A stretch of DNA of 64,000 bases from Sphingomonas donggukensis (GTDB lineage Bacteria; Pseudomonadota; Alphaproteobacteria; Sphingomonadales; Sphingomonadaceae), in NCBI RefSeq assembly GCF_023674425.1, contig NZ_CP098401.1, forward strand, positions 1,736,001 to 1,800,000, given 5' to 3'. Shown in pieces: positions 55,508 to 64,000 of the stretch. The number at the start of each line of letters is the position of its first letter. Position 1 is the stretch's first letter. The notes beneath the pieces were generated by a model. The model did not search any database, was not told the origin of the DNA, and saw only the letters and a list, made by a program, of their open reading frames with translations. A program made the translations under genes and the position numbers.

Positions 55508-58255
55508 ATGTCCCGTTTCGACCACGTCCCCAACCGCCGCGCGCTGATCGACCGGCGTTCGGTCGCCGAGGCTCTGGGAGCGCTCACGGGCAGCGACCCC
55601 GCGGCGCTGCGGCGCGCGGGCACCGCCATCCTCAAATCCGCGCTAGACGCCGGTCGCGCCGAGATCGCCGCGCGGCTTGCCGCCCATCCCTCCCACGGGC
55701 TGGAGGCGGCAAATGCCGGTGCCTATCTGGTCGACCAGATCCTGCGCCTGCTGTGGGACTTCACGACCGAGCGGCTGTACCGCAACCCCAACCCCACCGC
55801 CGCCGAGCGCATGACGCTGATCGCGGTCGGCGGCTATGGCCGCGGCGAGATGGCGCCGCATTCGGACATCGACATCGGCTTCCTGACGCCCTCCAAACAG
55901 ACCGGGTGGAGCGAGCAGGTCATCGAATCGATGCTCTATGCCCTCTGGGACATGGGGCTGAAGATCGGCCATTCCTCGCGCTCGCTGGACGAGATGGTAC
56001 GCCAAGCGAAAAGCGACGTGACGATCCGCACCGCCCTGCTCGAGGCGCGCTACGTCTGGGGCGACACCGACCTTTACGAGGAGGCCGCGCGCCGCTGGAA
56101 GGCCGAGGTCCAGCACGACACCGCCCGCGTTTTCATCGCCGAGAAGCTCGCCGAACGCGACGTCCGGCACCGCAAGATGGGCGACAGCCGCTACGTCGTC
56201 GAACCCAATGTGAAGGAGGGCAAGGGCGGCCTGCGCGACCTCCACACGCTCTTCTGGATCGGCAAATACGCTTATGACGTCCAGCGCGCCGCCGAGCTGG
56301 TCGATGCCGGGCTGTTCACCCGCGAGGAATATCGCCGCTTCCACCGCGCCGACAATTTCCTGTGGGCGGTGCGCTGCCACCTCCACCTGATCGTCGGGCG
56401 GCCCGAGGATCGCCTCACCTTCGACGTCCAGCGCGAGATCGCCGAGCGGATGCGCTTCACCGACCGCCCGGGCAAGTCTAAGGTCGAGCGGTTCATGCAG
56501 CTCTACTTCCTGCAGGCAAAGGCGGTGGGCGACCTGACCGGCGTCTTCCTCGCCCATCTCGACGAGAAATTCGCCGCACGCGGACGGCGCTTCGGCCTGC
56601 CGACGATCCGCCGCCGCCCGACGAAACTGCACGGCTTCGTGCTTGATCGCGGGCGCCTGGCGCTTCCCGACGACGATTTCTTTCGCAGCGATCCCGTCCG
56701 CCTGGTCGAGATGTTCGCGCTCGCCGAAGGACATGGGCTGGAGGTCCACCCGCTCGCCATGCGCGCCGCGTCGCGCGACGCACGGCTGGTCGACGGCGTT
56801 CGAAACGACCCGCGCGCCAACGCCCTGTTCCTCGACCTGCTCAGCGGCCGCAACGATCCCGAGATGGTGCTGCGCTGGATGAACGAGGCCGGGGTGTTCG
56901 GCCGCTTCGTCCCCGACTTCGGCCGCGTCGTCGCGCAGATGCAGTTCGACATGTACCATCACTATACGGTGGACGAGCACACCATCCGCGCGATCGGGCT
57001 GGTGTCGAAGATCGAGCGTGGCGAGCTGAAGGACGACCACCCGCTCTCGACCGGCATCTTCGACCAGATTGTGGCCAGGCGCGCGCTGTACGTCGCGGTG
57101 CTGCTGCACGACATCGCCAAGGGGCGTGGCGGCGACCATTCGGTGCTGGGAGCCGAAGTCGCCGAGCGGCTCTGCCCGCGCTTCGGCCTGACCCCGGCGG
57201 AAACAGAGACGGTGGCGTGGCTGGTCCGATGGCACCTGTTGATGTCGGCGACCGCGTTCAAGCGCGACCTCTCCGACTTCAAGACGATCCTCGATTTCGC
57301 ACAGGCGGTGCAGTCGCCGCAGCGGCTGATGATGTTGCTGGTGCTGACCGTCGTCGATATCCGCGCGGTCGGCCCCGGCGTCTGGAACGGGTGGAAGCGC
57401 CAGCTGCTCGGCAATCTGTTCGAGGGGGCGGAGGAAGTGCTGCGCCTCGGCCACAAGCAGCGCGGGCGGCAGGAGCGCGTCGCCGCCAAGCAGGAGGATC
57501 TCGCCACGGCGCTCGGCTGGGACGCCGCACGGATGGCGACGCTACGCCGCCGCCTGCCCGAAAGCTATTGGGTGGCCGAACCCGCCGACGTGCTGGAGGC
57601 GAACGTGCGGCTGATCGACGGCGCCGGCACCGCGCCGCTCTCGATCGCGGCGGTGCCCGATCCTGCGCAGGGCGCGACGCTCGTCACCGTCTATGCCAGC
57701 GATCATCCGGGCCTGTTCTACCGCATCGCCGGCGCGATCCATGCCGCGGGCGGCAACATCATCGACGCGCGCATCCACACGACGCGGGACGGCATGGCGC
57801 TCGACAATTTCCTGGTCCAGGACCCGCTCGGGCGCCCGTTCGGCGACCCCGGCCAGCTTGCCCGCATCCGTCAGGGGATCGAGGATGCGCTCGCCAACCG
57901 CGTGCGCCTGCGCGACCGGCTGAAGGCCAAGGCCCCCTCCCGCCCCCGCGCCGACGCGTTCCAGGTCCAGCCCAACGTGCTGATCGACAATGCCGCATCG
58001 AACCGCTTCACGGTGGTCGAAGTGAACGCCCGCGACCGCCCCGCGCTGCTCCACCACCTCGCCAACGCGCTGTTCCAGTCGAAGGTGACGATCCGCTCCG
58101 CCCATGTCGCCACCTATGGCGAGCGCGCGGTCGATACCTTTTACGTCACCGACCTGATCGGTGGTAAGATCGAGGGCGCGGCACGGTTGAAGGGACTCGA
58201 GAAACGCCTTGCCGAGGCGGCGATCGGCGACGGTGAGCGCGTCGGGGATGGCTGA
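55508..58255 (+). CDS. glnD: PII uridylyltransferase / uridylyl-removing enzyme
   Basis: This 915-residue bifunctional sensor has an N-terminal nucleotidyltransferase with GGYGRGEMAPHSDIDIGF (about 103-120). A central HD domain (LLHDIAKGRGGDHS, near 535) and two C-terminal ACT domains (about 720-800 and 835-905) follow. It uridylylates PII when glutamine is low and deuridylylates it when glutamine is high, governing nitrogen assimilation. Length and order are normal. Confidence 0.97.
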   Translation: MSRFDHVPNRRALIDRRSVAEALGALTGSDPAALRRAGTAILKSALDAGRAEIAARLAAHPSHGLEAANAGAYLVDQILRLLWDFTTERLYRNPNPTAAERMTLIAVGGYGRGEMAPHSDIDIGFLTPSKQTGWSEQVIESMLYALWDMGLKIGHSSRSLDEMVRQAKSDVTIRTALLEARYVWGDTDLYEEAARRWKAEVQHDTARVFIAEKLAERDVRHRKMGDSRYVVEPNVKEGKGGLRDLHTLFWIGKYAYDVQRAAELVDAGLFTREEYRRFHRADNFLWAVRCHLHLIVGRPEDRLTFDVQREIAERMRFTDRPGKSKVERFMQLYFLQAKAVGDLTGVFLAHLDEKFAARGRRFGLPTIRRRPTKLHGFVLDRGRLALPDDDFFRSDPVRLVEMFALAEGHGLEVHPLAMRAASRDARLVDGVRNDPRANALFLDLLSGRNDPEMVLRWMNEAGVFGRFVPDFGRVVAQMQFDMYHHYTVDEHTIRAIGLVSKIERGELKDDHPLSTGIFDQIVARRALYVAVLLHDIAKGRGGDHSVLGAEVAERLCPRFGLTPAETETVAWLVRWHLLMSATAFKRDLSDFKTILDFAQAVQSPQRLMMLLVLTVVDIRAVGPGVWNGWKRQLLGNLFEGAEEVLRLGHKQRGRQERVAAKQEDLATALGWDAARMATLRRRLPESYWVAEPADVLEANVRLIDGAGTAPLSIAAVPDPAQGATLVTVYASDHPGLFYRIAGAIHAAGGNIIDARIHTTRDGMALDNFLVQDPLGRPFGDPGQLARIRQGIEDALANRVRLRDRLKAKAPSRPRADAFQVQPNVLIDNAASNRFTVVEVNARDRPALLHHLANALFQSKVTIRSAHVATYGERAVDTFYVTDLIGGKIEGAARLKGLEKRLAEAAIGDGERVGDG

Positions 58256-58269
58256 AGGGGAGAGGTGAC

Positions 58270-58653
58270 ATGCCGGTAGTTGGAATGGGCGGATTGTTCT
58301 TCCGCGCGCAGGATCCCGACGCGCTGAACGCCTGGTACCGCGATCATTTGGGCGTCGGCGCCGGATGCGGCACCAGCAGCGACGGCGACTCGAGCGAATG
58401 GTATTGGCAGGTTTCAGGCGGCCCGATGGTGTTCGCGCCGTTCAAAGCCGACACCGACTATTTCGCCGCCGACAAGGCCTTCATGATCAACCTGCGCGTC
58501 ACCGACCTCGACGCGCTGATCGCCCGATTGCGCGCGGGCGGAATCGACGTCGTCACCAAGCCCGAGTGGAACGACCCCACCACCGGCCAGTTCGCGCGCA
58601 TCGACGATCCCGAGGGCAATGCGATCGAACTGTGGCAGCCGCCGGCGGAATGA
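58270..58653 (+). CDS. VOC-family protein
   Basis: This is a 127-residue two-module VOC protein (MGGLFFRAQDPDALNAWYRDHLG at the start, RIDDPEGNAIELWQP at the end). Many such proteins are antibiotic-resistance or dioxygenase-like; the metal ligands here are not fully clear. It starts 14 bases after glnD and overlaps the next small gene by ATGA. Confidence 0.88.
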   Translation: MPVVGMGGLFFRAQDPDALNAWYRDHLGVGAGCGTSSDGDSSEWYWQVSGGPMVFAPFKADTDYFAADKAFMINLRVTDLDALIARLRAGGIDVVTKPEWNDPTTGQFARIDDPEGNAIELWQPPAE

Positions 58654-58841
58654 GCGCGATTCTGCCCGTCGTGCTGATAGCCGTAGCTCTGTCGCTCGCG
58701 CTGCTGCTGTCGTCGTCGAGCCGGAGGTCGTCGCCGCGGAAAAGTGGTGGCGGCGACGGCGGGGCCGACATTGCAGGTTGGTCGGACAGCGGCAGCGTGG
58801 ATAGCGGCGATTGTGGCAGCGATGGCAGCGGCTGCGATTGA
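58650..58841 (+). CDS. Small membrane protein with Gly/Asp/Ser/Cys-rich tail
   Basis: This 63-residue protein has one N-terminal membrane helix (about 3-20) and a tail rich in Gly, Ser and Asp with two Cys near the end (DCGSDGSGCD). It overlaps the VOC stop (ATGA). Similar short proteins with Gly/Cys tails exist in sphingomonads; the function is unknown. Confidence 0.6.
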   Translation: MSAILPVVLIAVALSLALLLSSSSRRSSPRKSGGGDGGADIAGWSDSGSVDSGDCGSDGSGCD

Positions 58842-58907
58842 GCCCACCGTCGATATTGCCAGGCGTAAGTAGGTAGTCTGCCGTTGGGTGGAGGGCGAAC
58901 AGGCAGG

Positions 58908-59435
58908 TTAGCGTCGAACTGCACCGACACCGGCCATCGGAGGACCGGATTTGCGAGCGGACATACAACCAACGAGGTCAAAAAATTGCTTAGGCGCGCT
59001 GTCACGTTGAGTTGTGCTCCAATGCCATGCTGCGTCGCCCAAAGAACTTAACAGTATGTGCGCTGGGGCTATGCCGCCACGCCTAGGAATATCGTTAATT
59101 ACATCATAGCTCGCGTTGGTACCGATATACTCCATATCTCCTAAGGGGCGCGGTCCACCGTCTGGTGATGGCGGCCGCCAGTCCGGATGCGTAACGTCAG
59201 TCGTCGACGCGAGGTTTTGCTTATCGTTGGTTCCGCCGCCCCAAGGAAGCCACCAATAAGTGCGGCCGGTATCACCGAAATGAATGCCTAGTGCGATATC
59301 AGCGGGCCAATCAGGGCCGCTCTTAACAGGACGAAATGCCGCTGTGACGACCGGTTTCTGGCGTAAGGCGTATCGGGCATCTTCAGTCCGGCAGGTTGTT
59401 ATAGCTGCGAGAGAAAGAGCAGCGAGTATAACCAT
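58908..59435 (-). CDS. Lower-GC hypothetical exported protein
   Basis: This 175-residue protein has a short hydrophobic N terminus (MVILAALSLAAITTC) that could be a signal or atypical lipobox. The mature part is Trp/Pro/Gly-rich (YWWLPWGGG). GC content is clearly lower (about 47-55 % in sampled lines) than around it, suggesting transfer. No recognisable domain. Confidence 0.6.
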   Translation of the reverse strand: MVILAALSLAAITTCRTEDARYALRQKPVVTAAFRPVKSGPDWPADIALGIHFGDTGRTYWWLPWGGGTNDKQNLASTTDVTHPDWRPPSPDGGPRPLGDMEYIGTNASYDVINDIPRRGGIAPAHILLSSLGDAAWHWSTTQRDSAPKQFFDLVGCMSARKSGPPMAGVGAVRR

Positions 59436-59566
59436 CAGAGCCTCCCGATTAGCCGCTTACCATGTCAGTGCCGCTCCCGAATTCAATGGCCCATTACGCG
59501 ATCGTTGTTCCGCCGCCGACATTCCGCACCTGAGGCGAAAGCAGACAATCAGCCAGCAAAGGCAAA

Positions 59567-59592
59567 CGGCCCGTCCTCGCAAGGACGGGCCG
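59567..59592. terminator. Hairpin in the gap after the TonB receptor
   Basis: CGGCCCGTCCT, loop CGCA and AGGACGGGCCG form a perfect 11-bp stem. It lies between the orphan gene and the TonB receptor, downstream of the receptor in its own direction. Confidence 0.65.
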
Positions 59593-59609
59593 CTCGAACT
59601 GTTCGTGCA

Positions 59610-59653
59610 TCCGCCACGGCGTCAGACGGAGCGGTTGCGCCGCACCACTGCCC
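59610..59653 (-). repeat. 44-base dispersed repeat, copy 2
   Basis: This is an inverted copy of 9532-9575 with about 38 of 44 positions identical. It lies between two hairpins downstream of the TonB receptor. Confidence 0.7.
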
Positions 59654-59678
59654 GAGCGGGAACCCCCGACGTAGCGGG

Positions 59679-59706
59679 GCCTCGCTCAGCTTTTGCTGAG
59701 CGAGGC
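59679..59706 (-). terminator. Terminator-like hairpin after the TonB receptor
   Basis: GCCTCGCTCAGC, loop TTTT and GCTGAGCGAGGC form a perfect 12-bp stem nine bases after the receptor stop. There is no T-run on the minus strand. Confidence 0.7.
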
Positions 59707-59714
59707 TGCGCGCA

Positions 59715-62483
59715 TCAGAACCGCACGCGGCCGGTCACCCCGTAGGTGCGCGGCTCGGCCAGATACTGCGAGAAGATCTGGCGACCGCCCGGATACTGCG
59801 GGTCGACGAAGGGCGCGCTGGTCGTGCCCGCCTGGAACGGAGAGTTAAACGCGACCTGGGCGTAATCCTTGTCGAAGATGTTCTGGCCCCAGAATTCCAG
59901 CGCCCACTTCTCGTTCGGTCCGCGGATGCCGACGCGGGCGTTGGCGACGAAGAAGCTGTCCTGCGCCTTCTGCGGGAACAGGTCGGAGCCGGTGTTGTAG
60001 TCGTCGCTCAGGCGGCCGTCGATGTAGAGCAGGCCCGACAGGCCGGTGCTGCCGATGCGCGGCGTCCACGAGAAGGACGAGGTCGCGACCCATTCCGGCG
60101 CGTTCGACAGGCGATTGCCCGGCAGGACGCGGAGAGCGGGATCGAGCGCGAGGCCCGCCGCCGAGCCGACCAGGTCGTTGCGATATTTCGTGTCCGCATA
60201 GGTGATGCCCATGTTGAACGCGATGTCGCGCGTGGGCTGCAGCGAGGCTTCCAGCTCGACGCCCTGCGACAAGACGCCGTAGCTGGTGTCGCCGGAGCAG
60301 GCGCCGGTCGCCGCGCTCGTGTCCCGATCCGCGCCGCCCAAGGGCGACTTGCACGAATTGACCGTGGCGACGAGGAAGACGGTGCCGTTGAACGTGTTCA
60401 GCTGGAAGTTCTGGAACTCCTGGCGGAACGCAGCGGCGGTGATCGTCGCCCGGCCACGCGAGTATTTCGCGCCGATTTCGTACGCGTTCACCTTCTCCGG
60501 ATCGAACTGAAGGTTGCGGGTGAGCGCCTGGGCTCCGCCGACCGAGGCGAACGACGCGATCGGCGACTTCAGCGCCGAGCGGTCGAGGTTGAAGCCGCCC
60601 GCCTTGTAGCCGCGCGAGTAGGAGCCGTAGATCAGCAGCGCGTCGGTCGGCTTGTACGAAAGCACCGCGGTGCCGGTGAATTCGTCCTCGTTGCGCTGGT
60701 CGGCGATGCTGACGCCGTTCAGCTCGGAGGTCGAGTTGCCCTGGCACGACAGGCCGATGATGCCGCCCGCGGTCGCGGCGAGCGCGGCGTTGGTCAGGAA
60801 GCCCGACAACGCGGCCTGGTTGGCGACGCAGGCGGTGTTGTCGTTGGTGAAGGTCGCGTTCAGCCGCTTGCGCTCGTTGGTGTAGCGCAGGCCCAGCGTC
60901 AGATCGAGCCTGTCGGCCAGATGGATGATGTTGTGCGTGAAGAACGCATAGTTGCGGCTGTTCTGCAGGTAACGATCCGCAGTCGAGCCCTTGTCGTTGA
61001 TGCCGTCTAGGCGATCGATCGCGGCAAGCACGGTCGGGCCAGCGGCGCCGAGCGCGGAGACGCCCGCGGCGATCGCGGTGCGCACCGGCGCGGCGAGACA
61101 GCCGGTGCCGGTCGGCGAATAGCCCACCGCCAGCGTGCTGCCCGATACCAGGCGGCACGTCGCGAAGCGGCCGTACTGGTTGCCGAAGCGCAGATTGTCG
61201 ACGACCGTCAGATCCTCGTTCGCGTAATAGCCGCCGACCAGCCAGTCGAGCTTGCCGTTGAACGCCTCGCCCTGCAGGCGCAGTTCCTGGCTGAACGTCT
61301 TGAACTGGCGCGACGCGTTGCCGTTGGCGGCGCGGTACAGGATGTCGACGCTCGAATAGTCGGTGTCGGAGCCCTGGTCGCTCTTGTAGTCGCGGTAGGC
61401 GGTGATCGACGTGATCGACGCGCCGCCGAAATTATAGTCGACCTGGCCCGAGACGCCCCAATCCTCGGTGCGACCGGCAAAGCTGCGGCCCGGCGACACC
61501 GACACGGTGCGGTTGTAGCCCGCATTGGTGATGCGCGTGACGTTCTGGCCCAGGTCGCGCAGCACGTTGACGATGTTGTTACCGTCGGTCGACAGCGGCG
61601 ACAGCGACGTCGCCGGGTTGTTGAGGTTGCCGATATATTCGTTGGCGCTGCGGTCGACGTAGATTGCCGCGCAGCACTTTTCGGTGCGCTTGGTATAGTC
61701 ACCGATCAGGCGGATGTTGAGGTCGCTGGTCGGTTCGAAACGCAGCTGGCCGCGCACGAAATACCGGTCGCGATCGTTGATGTCGGTGTTGTTCTGCGGA
61801 TCATAGTAGAAGCCGTCGCGCTTCGAATAGATGCCGTCGATGCGCGCCGCGACCGTCTCACCCAGCGGCACGTTGATCGCGCCCTGGAAGCGATAGGCGT
61901 TGTAATTGCCGTAGCTGCCCTCGGCCATGCCCTCGATCCCGCGGAACGACGGCTGCTTGGTGATGATGTTGATGGCGCCCGCCGACGAGTTGCGGCCCGA
62001 CAGCGTGCCCTGCGGCCCGCGCAGCACCTCGACCCGCTCGACTTCGCCGAGCTCGTTGAGGCCGGCGCCGGTGCGCGAGCGATAGACGCCGTCGATGAAC
62101 GTCGCGACCGAGCTTTCGAGGCCGGGGTTGTCACCCACCGTGCCGATGCCGCGGATACGCGCCGAGCCGTTCGCTTCGGTTCCGGTCGAGGACACCAGCA
62201 GCGACGGGGCGAGCTGGTTGAGCGAGCGGATGTCGGTCGCGCCCGACAGCTGCAGCTGCTCGGACGACACCGCCGACACCGCGACCGGCACGTCTGCCAG
62301 GCGCTCGGCGCGGCGGGTGGCGGTGACGACGATGTCGCCGGCGCTGACCGGGGCCTGATCCTGAGCCTGATCCTCGGCGGGGGCGGTCGTCGCATCCTGC
62401 GGCGCGGGAGCGGTGGACTGCGCCCAGGCCGGGGCCGCGATCGCGGCGGTGGCGACGGTCATGAGCAGCGCGAGCTTACGCAT
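59715..62483 (-). CDS. TonB-dependent outer-membrane receptor
   Basis: This is a 922-residue receptor with a signal peptide (MRKLALLMTVATAAIAAPAWAQ) and an acidic/Gln-rich spacer with the TonB box-like GDIVVTATRRAERL. The plug domain spans about 55-190 (LRGPQGTLSGRNSSAGAINI) and a 22-strand barrel ends in the aromatic RVRF. Sphingomonads carry many such receptors for siderophores, glycans or vitamins; the ligand is unknown. ATG 62483 with AGAGAGGA upstream is chosen; the longer upstream frame has no ribosome-binding site. Confidence 0.96.
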   Translation of the reverse strand: MRKLALLMTVATAAIAAPAWAQSTAPAPQDATTAPAEDQAQDQAPVSAGDIVVTATRRAERLADVPVAVSAVSSEQLQLSGATDIRSLNQLAPSLLVSSTGTEANGSARIRGIGTVGDNPGLESSVATFIDGVYRSRTGAGLNELGEVERVEVLRGPQGTLSGRNSSAGAINIITKQPSFRGIEGMAEGSYGNYNAYRFQGAINVPLGETVAARIDGIYSKRDGFYYDPQNNTDINDRDRYFVRGQLRFEPTSDLNIRLIGDYTKRTEKCCAAIYVDRSANEYIGNLNNPATSLSPLSTDGNNIVNVLRDLGQNVTRITNAGYNRTVSVSPGRSFAGRTEDWGVSGQVDYNFGGASITSITAYRDYKSDQGSDTDYSSVDILYRAANGNASRQFKTFSQELRLQGEAFNGKLDWLVGGYYANEDLTVVDNLRFGNQYGRFATCRLVSGSTLAVGYSPTGTGCLAAPVRTAIAAGVSALGAAGPTVLAAIDRLDGINDKGSTADRYLQNSRNYAFFTHNIIHLADRLDLTLGLRYTNERKRLNATFTNDNTACVANQAALSGFLTNAALAATAGGIIGLSCQGNSTSELNGVSIADQRNEDEFTGTAVLSYKPTDALLIYGSYSRGYKAGGFNLDRSALKSPIASFASVGGAQALTRNLQFDPEKVNAYEIGAKYSRGRATITAAAFRQEFQNFQLNTFNGTVFLVATVNSCKSPLGGADRDTSAATGACSGDTSYGVLSQGVELEASLQPTRDIAFNMGITYADTKYRNDLVGSAAGLALDPALRVLPGNRLSNAPEWVATSSFSWTPRIGSTGLSGLLYIDGRLSDDYNTGSDLFPQKAQDSFFVANARVGIRGPNEKWALEFWGQNIFDKDYAQVAFNSPFQAGTTSAPFVDPQYPGGRQIFSQYLAEPRTYGVTGRVRF

Positions 62484-62694
62484 CGTTCGGCAATCCTCTC
62501 TGTTCGAAAATCGTTTTTTATTATCGGGTACGGAAATGCCGAAATCGCGCGGCGTTTTCCAGCCCGCGCACTGGGGCAGACCATTCTTTTCGCACAGACG
62601 ATGCAGGAATGTCACAGGGGTGGCGCACCCCTGCCACGCGCAGGGCGGCAATAGCATTGCAGATCAGTCACTTGCCGCCCCTCGCCCCCAACGC

Positions 62695-62734
62695 CAAACG
62701 ACCGCCCGTGGCTGGCGCCACGGACGGTCGTTTG
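62695..62734. terminator. Terminator after infC
   Basis: CAAACGACCGCCCGTGGC and GCCACGGACGGTCGTTTG form an 18-bp stem with one mismatch and a 4-base TGGC loop, flanked by GTTTG. It is 21 bases downstream of the infC stop. Confidence 0.85.
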
Positions 62735-62755
62735 CGTACCGAACCTTCGAAAAGG

Positions 62756-63298
62756 TTATTTGGGGGCGAGCACCATCAGCATCTGCCGGCCTTCCATGCG
62801 CGGATAGGCCTCGACCTTGGCGACTTCGGCGACCTGTTCGGCGACGCGCTGGAGCACCGCCATGCCGAGCTGGCCGTGCGAAAGCTCGCGCCCGCGGAAG
62901 CGCATGGTGACCTTCACCTTGTCGCCCTCACCGATGAATTCGACGACCTTCTTCATCTTGGTGTCGTAATCATGGTCGTCGATGTTCGGACGCATCTTGA
63001 TCTCCTTGATCTCCTGCGTCTTCTGCGACTTGCGAGCGAGGTTCGCCTTCTTCTGCGCCTCGTACTTGAACTTGCCGACGTCCAGGAACTTCGCGACGGG
63101 CGGGTCGGCGTTCGGCGACACCTCGACCAGGTCGAGGCCCAGCTCCGCCGCCGCCTCGATCGCCTCGCGCGTGTACATCACGCCCAGATTCTCGCCCTCG
63201 TGATCGATCACGCGGACCTTGGGCGACTGGATGAATTCGTTGAACCGGGGGCCGTTCATTGCCGGCTGCATCGGTCGGCGCATCATGGGCGGACGGAT
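62756..63298 (-). CDS. infC: Translation initiation factor IF-3, probable ATC start
   Basis: This protein is about 180 residues, with the IF3 N-terminal domain ([24 protein letters not shown]) and C-terminal domain ([33 protein letters not shown]). The best Shine-Dalgarno, AGGAG at 63307-63311, lies eight bases before an ATC at 63298 but 20 bases before the first ATG (63286). ATC CGT CCG CCC ATG is in frame. Rare AUU/AUC starts are a known autoregulation device of IF3, so I annotate the ATC start. It is preceded by thrS, the usual order. Confidence 0.9.
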   Translation of the reverse strand: MRPPMMRRPMQPAMNGPRFNEFIQSPKVRVIDHEGENLGVMYTREAIEAAAELGLDLVEVSPNADPPVAKFLDVGKFKYEAQKKANLARKSQKTQEIKEIKMRPNIDDHDYDTKMKKVVEFIGEGDKVKVTMRFRGRELSHGQLGMAVLQRVAEQVAEVAKVEAYPRMEGRQMLMVLAPK

Positions 63299-63367
63299 AG
63301 TTGGTGCTCCTGTGGTGGTATGACGGGGTCTATATAGGGAAAAGCGGGCGGATGCGAAAGGTGCGGC

Positions 63368-64000
63368 TCAGCGAAGGTCGGGCGGGGTCGCCTCGCCGGC
63401 CAGCCGCGCCACGATCTCGTCAAGAGCGACGAATTCCTGCCGGTCGCTGCCGAGGCGACGGACGGCGACCTTGCCCTCCTCCGCCTCGCGCTTGCCGACG
63501 ACCAGCAGCGCCGGAACCTTGGCAAGGCTGTGTTCGCGGACCTTGTAGTTGATCTTCTCGTTGCGCAGGTCTGTATCGACGCGGATGCCGGCGGCGCGCA
63601 AGCGTGCCGCGACCTCGCGCGCATAGTCGTCCGCATCGCTGACGATCGTCGCGACCACTGCCTGCACCGGCGCCAGCCACATCGGGAAGCGCCCGGCGTG
63701 ATGCTCGATCAGGATGCCGATGAAGCGTTCGAAGGTGCCGAGGATCGCGCGGTGGAGCATCACCGGGCGGTGGCGATTGCCGTCCTCCCCCACATAGCTC
63801 GCGTCCAGCCGGTCGGGCAGCACGCGGTCGGACTGGATCGTGCCAACCTGCCACGTCCGCCCGATCGCGTCGGTCAGGTGGAATTCGAGCTTCGGGGCGT
63901 AGAAGGCGCCCTCGCCCGGCAGCTCCTCGAACTTCGCCTTGATGCCCTCGTCCAGCGACGATGCCAGCACCGCCTCGCGCAGCTCGGCCTCGGCCTTGTC
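63368..64000 (-). CDS. thrS: Threonyl-tRNA synthetase, 3' part (truncated by window end)
   Basis: This is the C-terminal 210 residues. It includes the catalytic motif-2/motif-3 side ([45 protein letters not shown]) and the anticodon-binding domain ending in PPDLR. It charges tRNA-Thr. The 5' part is outside the window. It precedes infC by 69 bases. Confidence 0.97.
   Translation of the reverse strand, partial: DKAEAELREAVLASSLDEGIKAKFEELPGEGAFYAPKLEFHLTDAIGRTWQVGTIQSDRVLPDRLDASYVGEDGNRHRPVMLHRAILGTFERFIGILIEHHAGRFPMWLAPVQAVVATIVSDADDYAREVAARLRAAGIRVDTDLRNEKINYKVREHSLAKVPALLVVGKREAEEGKVAVRRLGSDRQEFVALDEIVARLAGEATPPDLR

Overview
The window is GC-rich (roughly 65-70 %) chromosomal DNA from an alphaproteobacterium, most likely a sphingomonad (Sphingomonas or a close relative). 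The grounds are the gcrA and gapR cell-cycle/nucleoid genes, the ybgC-tolQRAB-pal block next to ruvCAB and yebC, a sphingomonad-type TonB-dependent receptor, a PD40-propeller amidohydrolase, and many short intergenic inverted repeats of the kinds common in that order. No rRNA, tRNA, CRISPR array, insertion sequence or prophage was recognised. The window is core chromosome with a few accessory islets. It opens inside a secretory lipase gene and closes inside thrS.

Layout. 1-2240: lipase end, then a small SPFH operon (SPFH protein, ribbon-helix-helix protein, small membrane protein) behind a palindromic operator. 2390-6996: pal, tolB, tolA, tolR, tolQ, ybgC on the minus strand (cell-envelope constriction). 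7318-11443: ruvB, a low-GC GIY-YIG-like gene, ruvA, ruvC, yebC and gapR (DNA repair and nucleoid). 11535-16188: exported amidohydrolase, hslO (Hsp33), argF and argD. 16270-18413: ABC-2 permease, gcrA and a MarR regulator. 18486-20922: a tightly coupled set resembling lasso-peptide maturation (a 39-codon ORF, an asparagine-synthetase-like cyclase and a B2-type transglutaminase-like protease). 21012-25660: a giant propeller amidohydrolase overlapping an ECF sigma factor and its anti-sigma factor. 25824-32255: one 2143-residue VCBS/RTX calcium-binding protein. 32611-34531: AraC and Crp/Fnr regulators. 34680-39140: two ferritin-like paralogues behind a candidate EcfG general-stress promoter, an NRAMP metal transporter and an aldo/keto reductase. 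39389-41400: kynU and kynA (tryptophan catabolism). 41453-44816: glutathione-dependent formaldehyde dehydrogenase, a VOC protein, a DUF2231 membrane protein and a sorbosone-dehydrogenase-like lipoprotein. 44868-49656: typA, telA, xpaC-like gene and a TorF-type porin. 49818-51838: a two-component system. 51968-58255: small exported protein, rdgB, rph, hrcA, grpE and glnD. 58270-59435: VOC protein, a small Cys/Gly/Asp-tailed membrane protein and a lower-GC orphan. 59715-64000: TonB receptor, infC (probable ATC start) and the 3' part of thrS.

Many neighbouring genes overlap by ATGA, GTGA or TTGA, which suggests translational coupling. Several minus-strand genes (ruvC, argF) take their Shine-Dalgarno sequence from the edge of a GAGAGGG-type intergenic repeat. 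The least explained items are the lasso-like pair without a recognisable RRE protein or convincing precursor, the GIY-YIG-like gene inserted between ruvA and ruvB, and the giant RTX protein with no adjacent type I exporter. All start choices were made by eye from ribosome-binding sites, overlaps and family lengths. No database search was possible.
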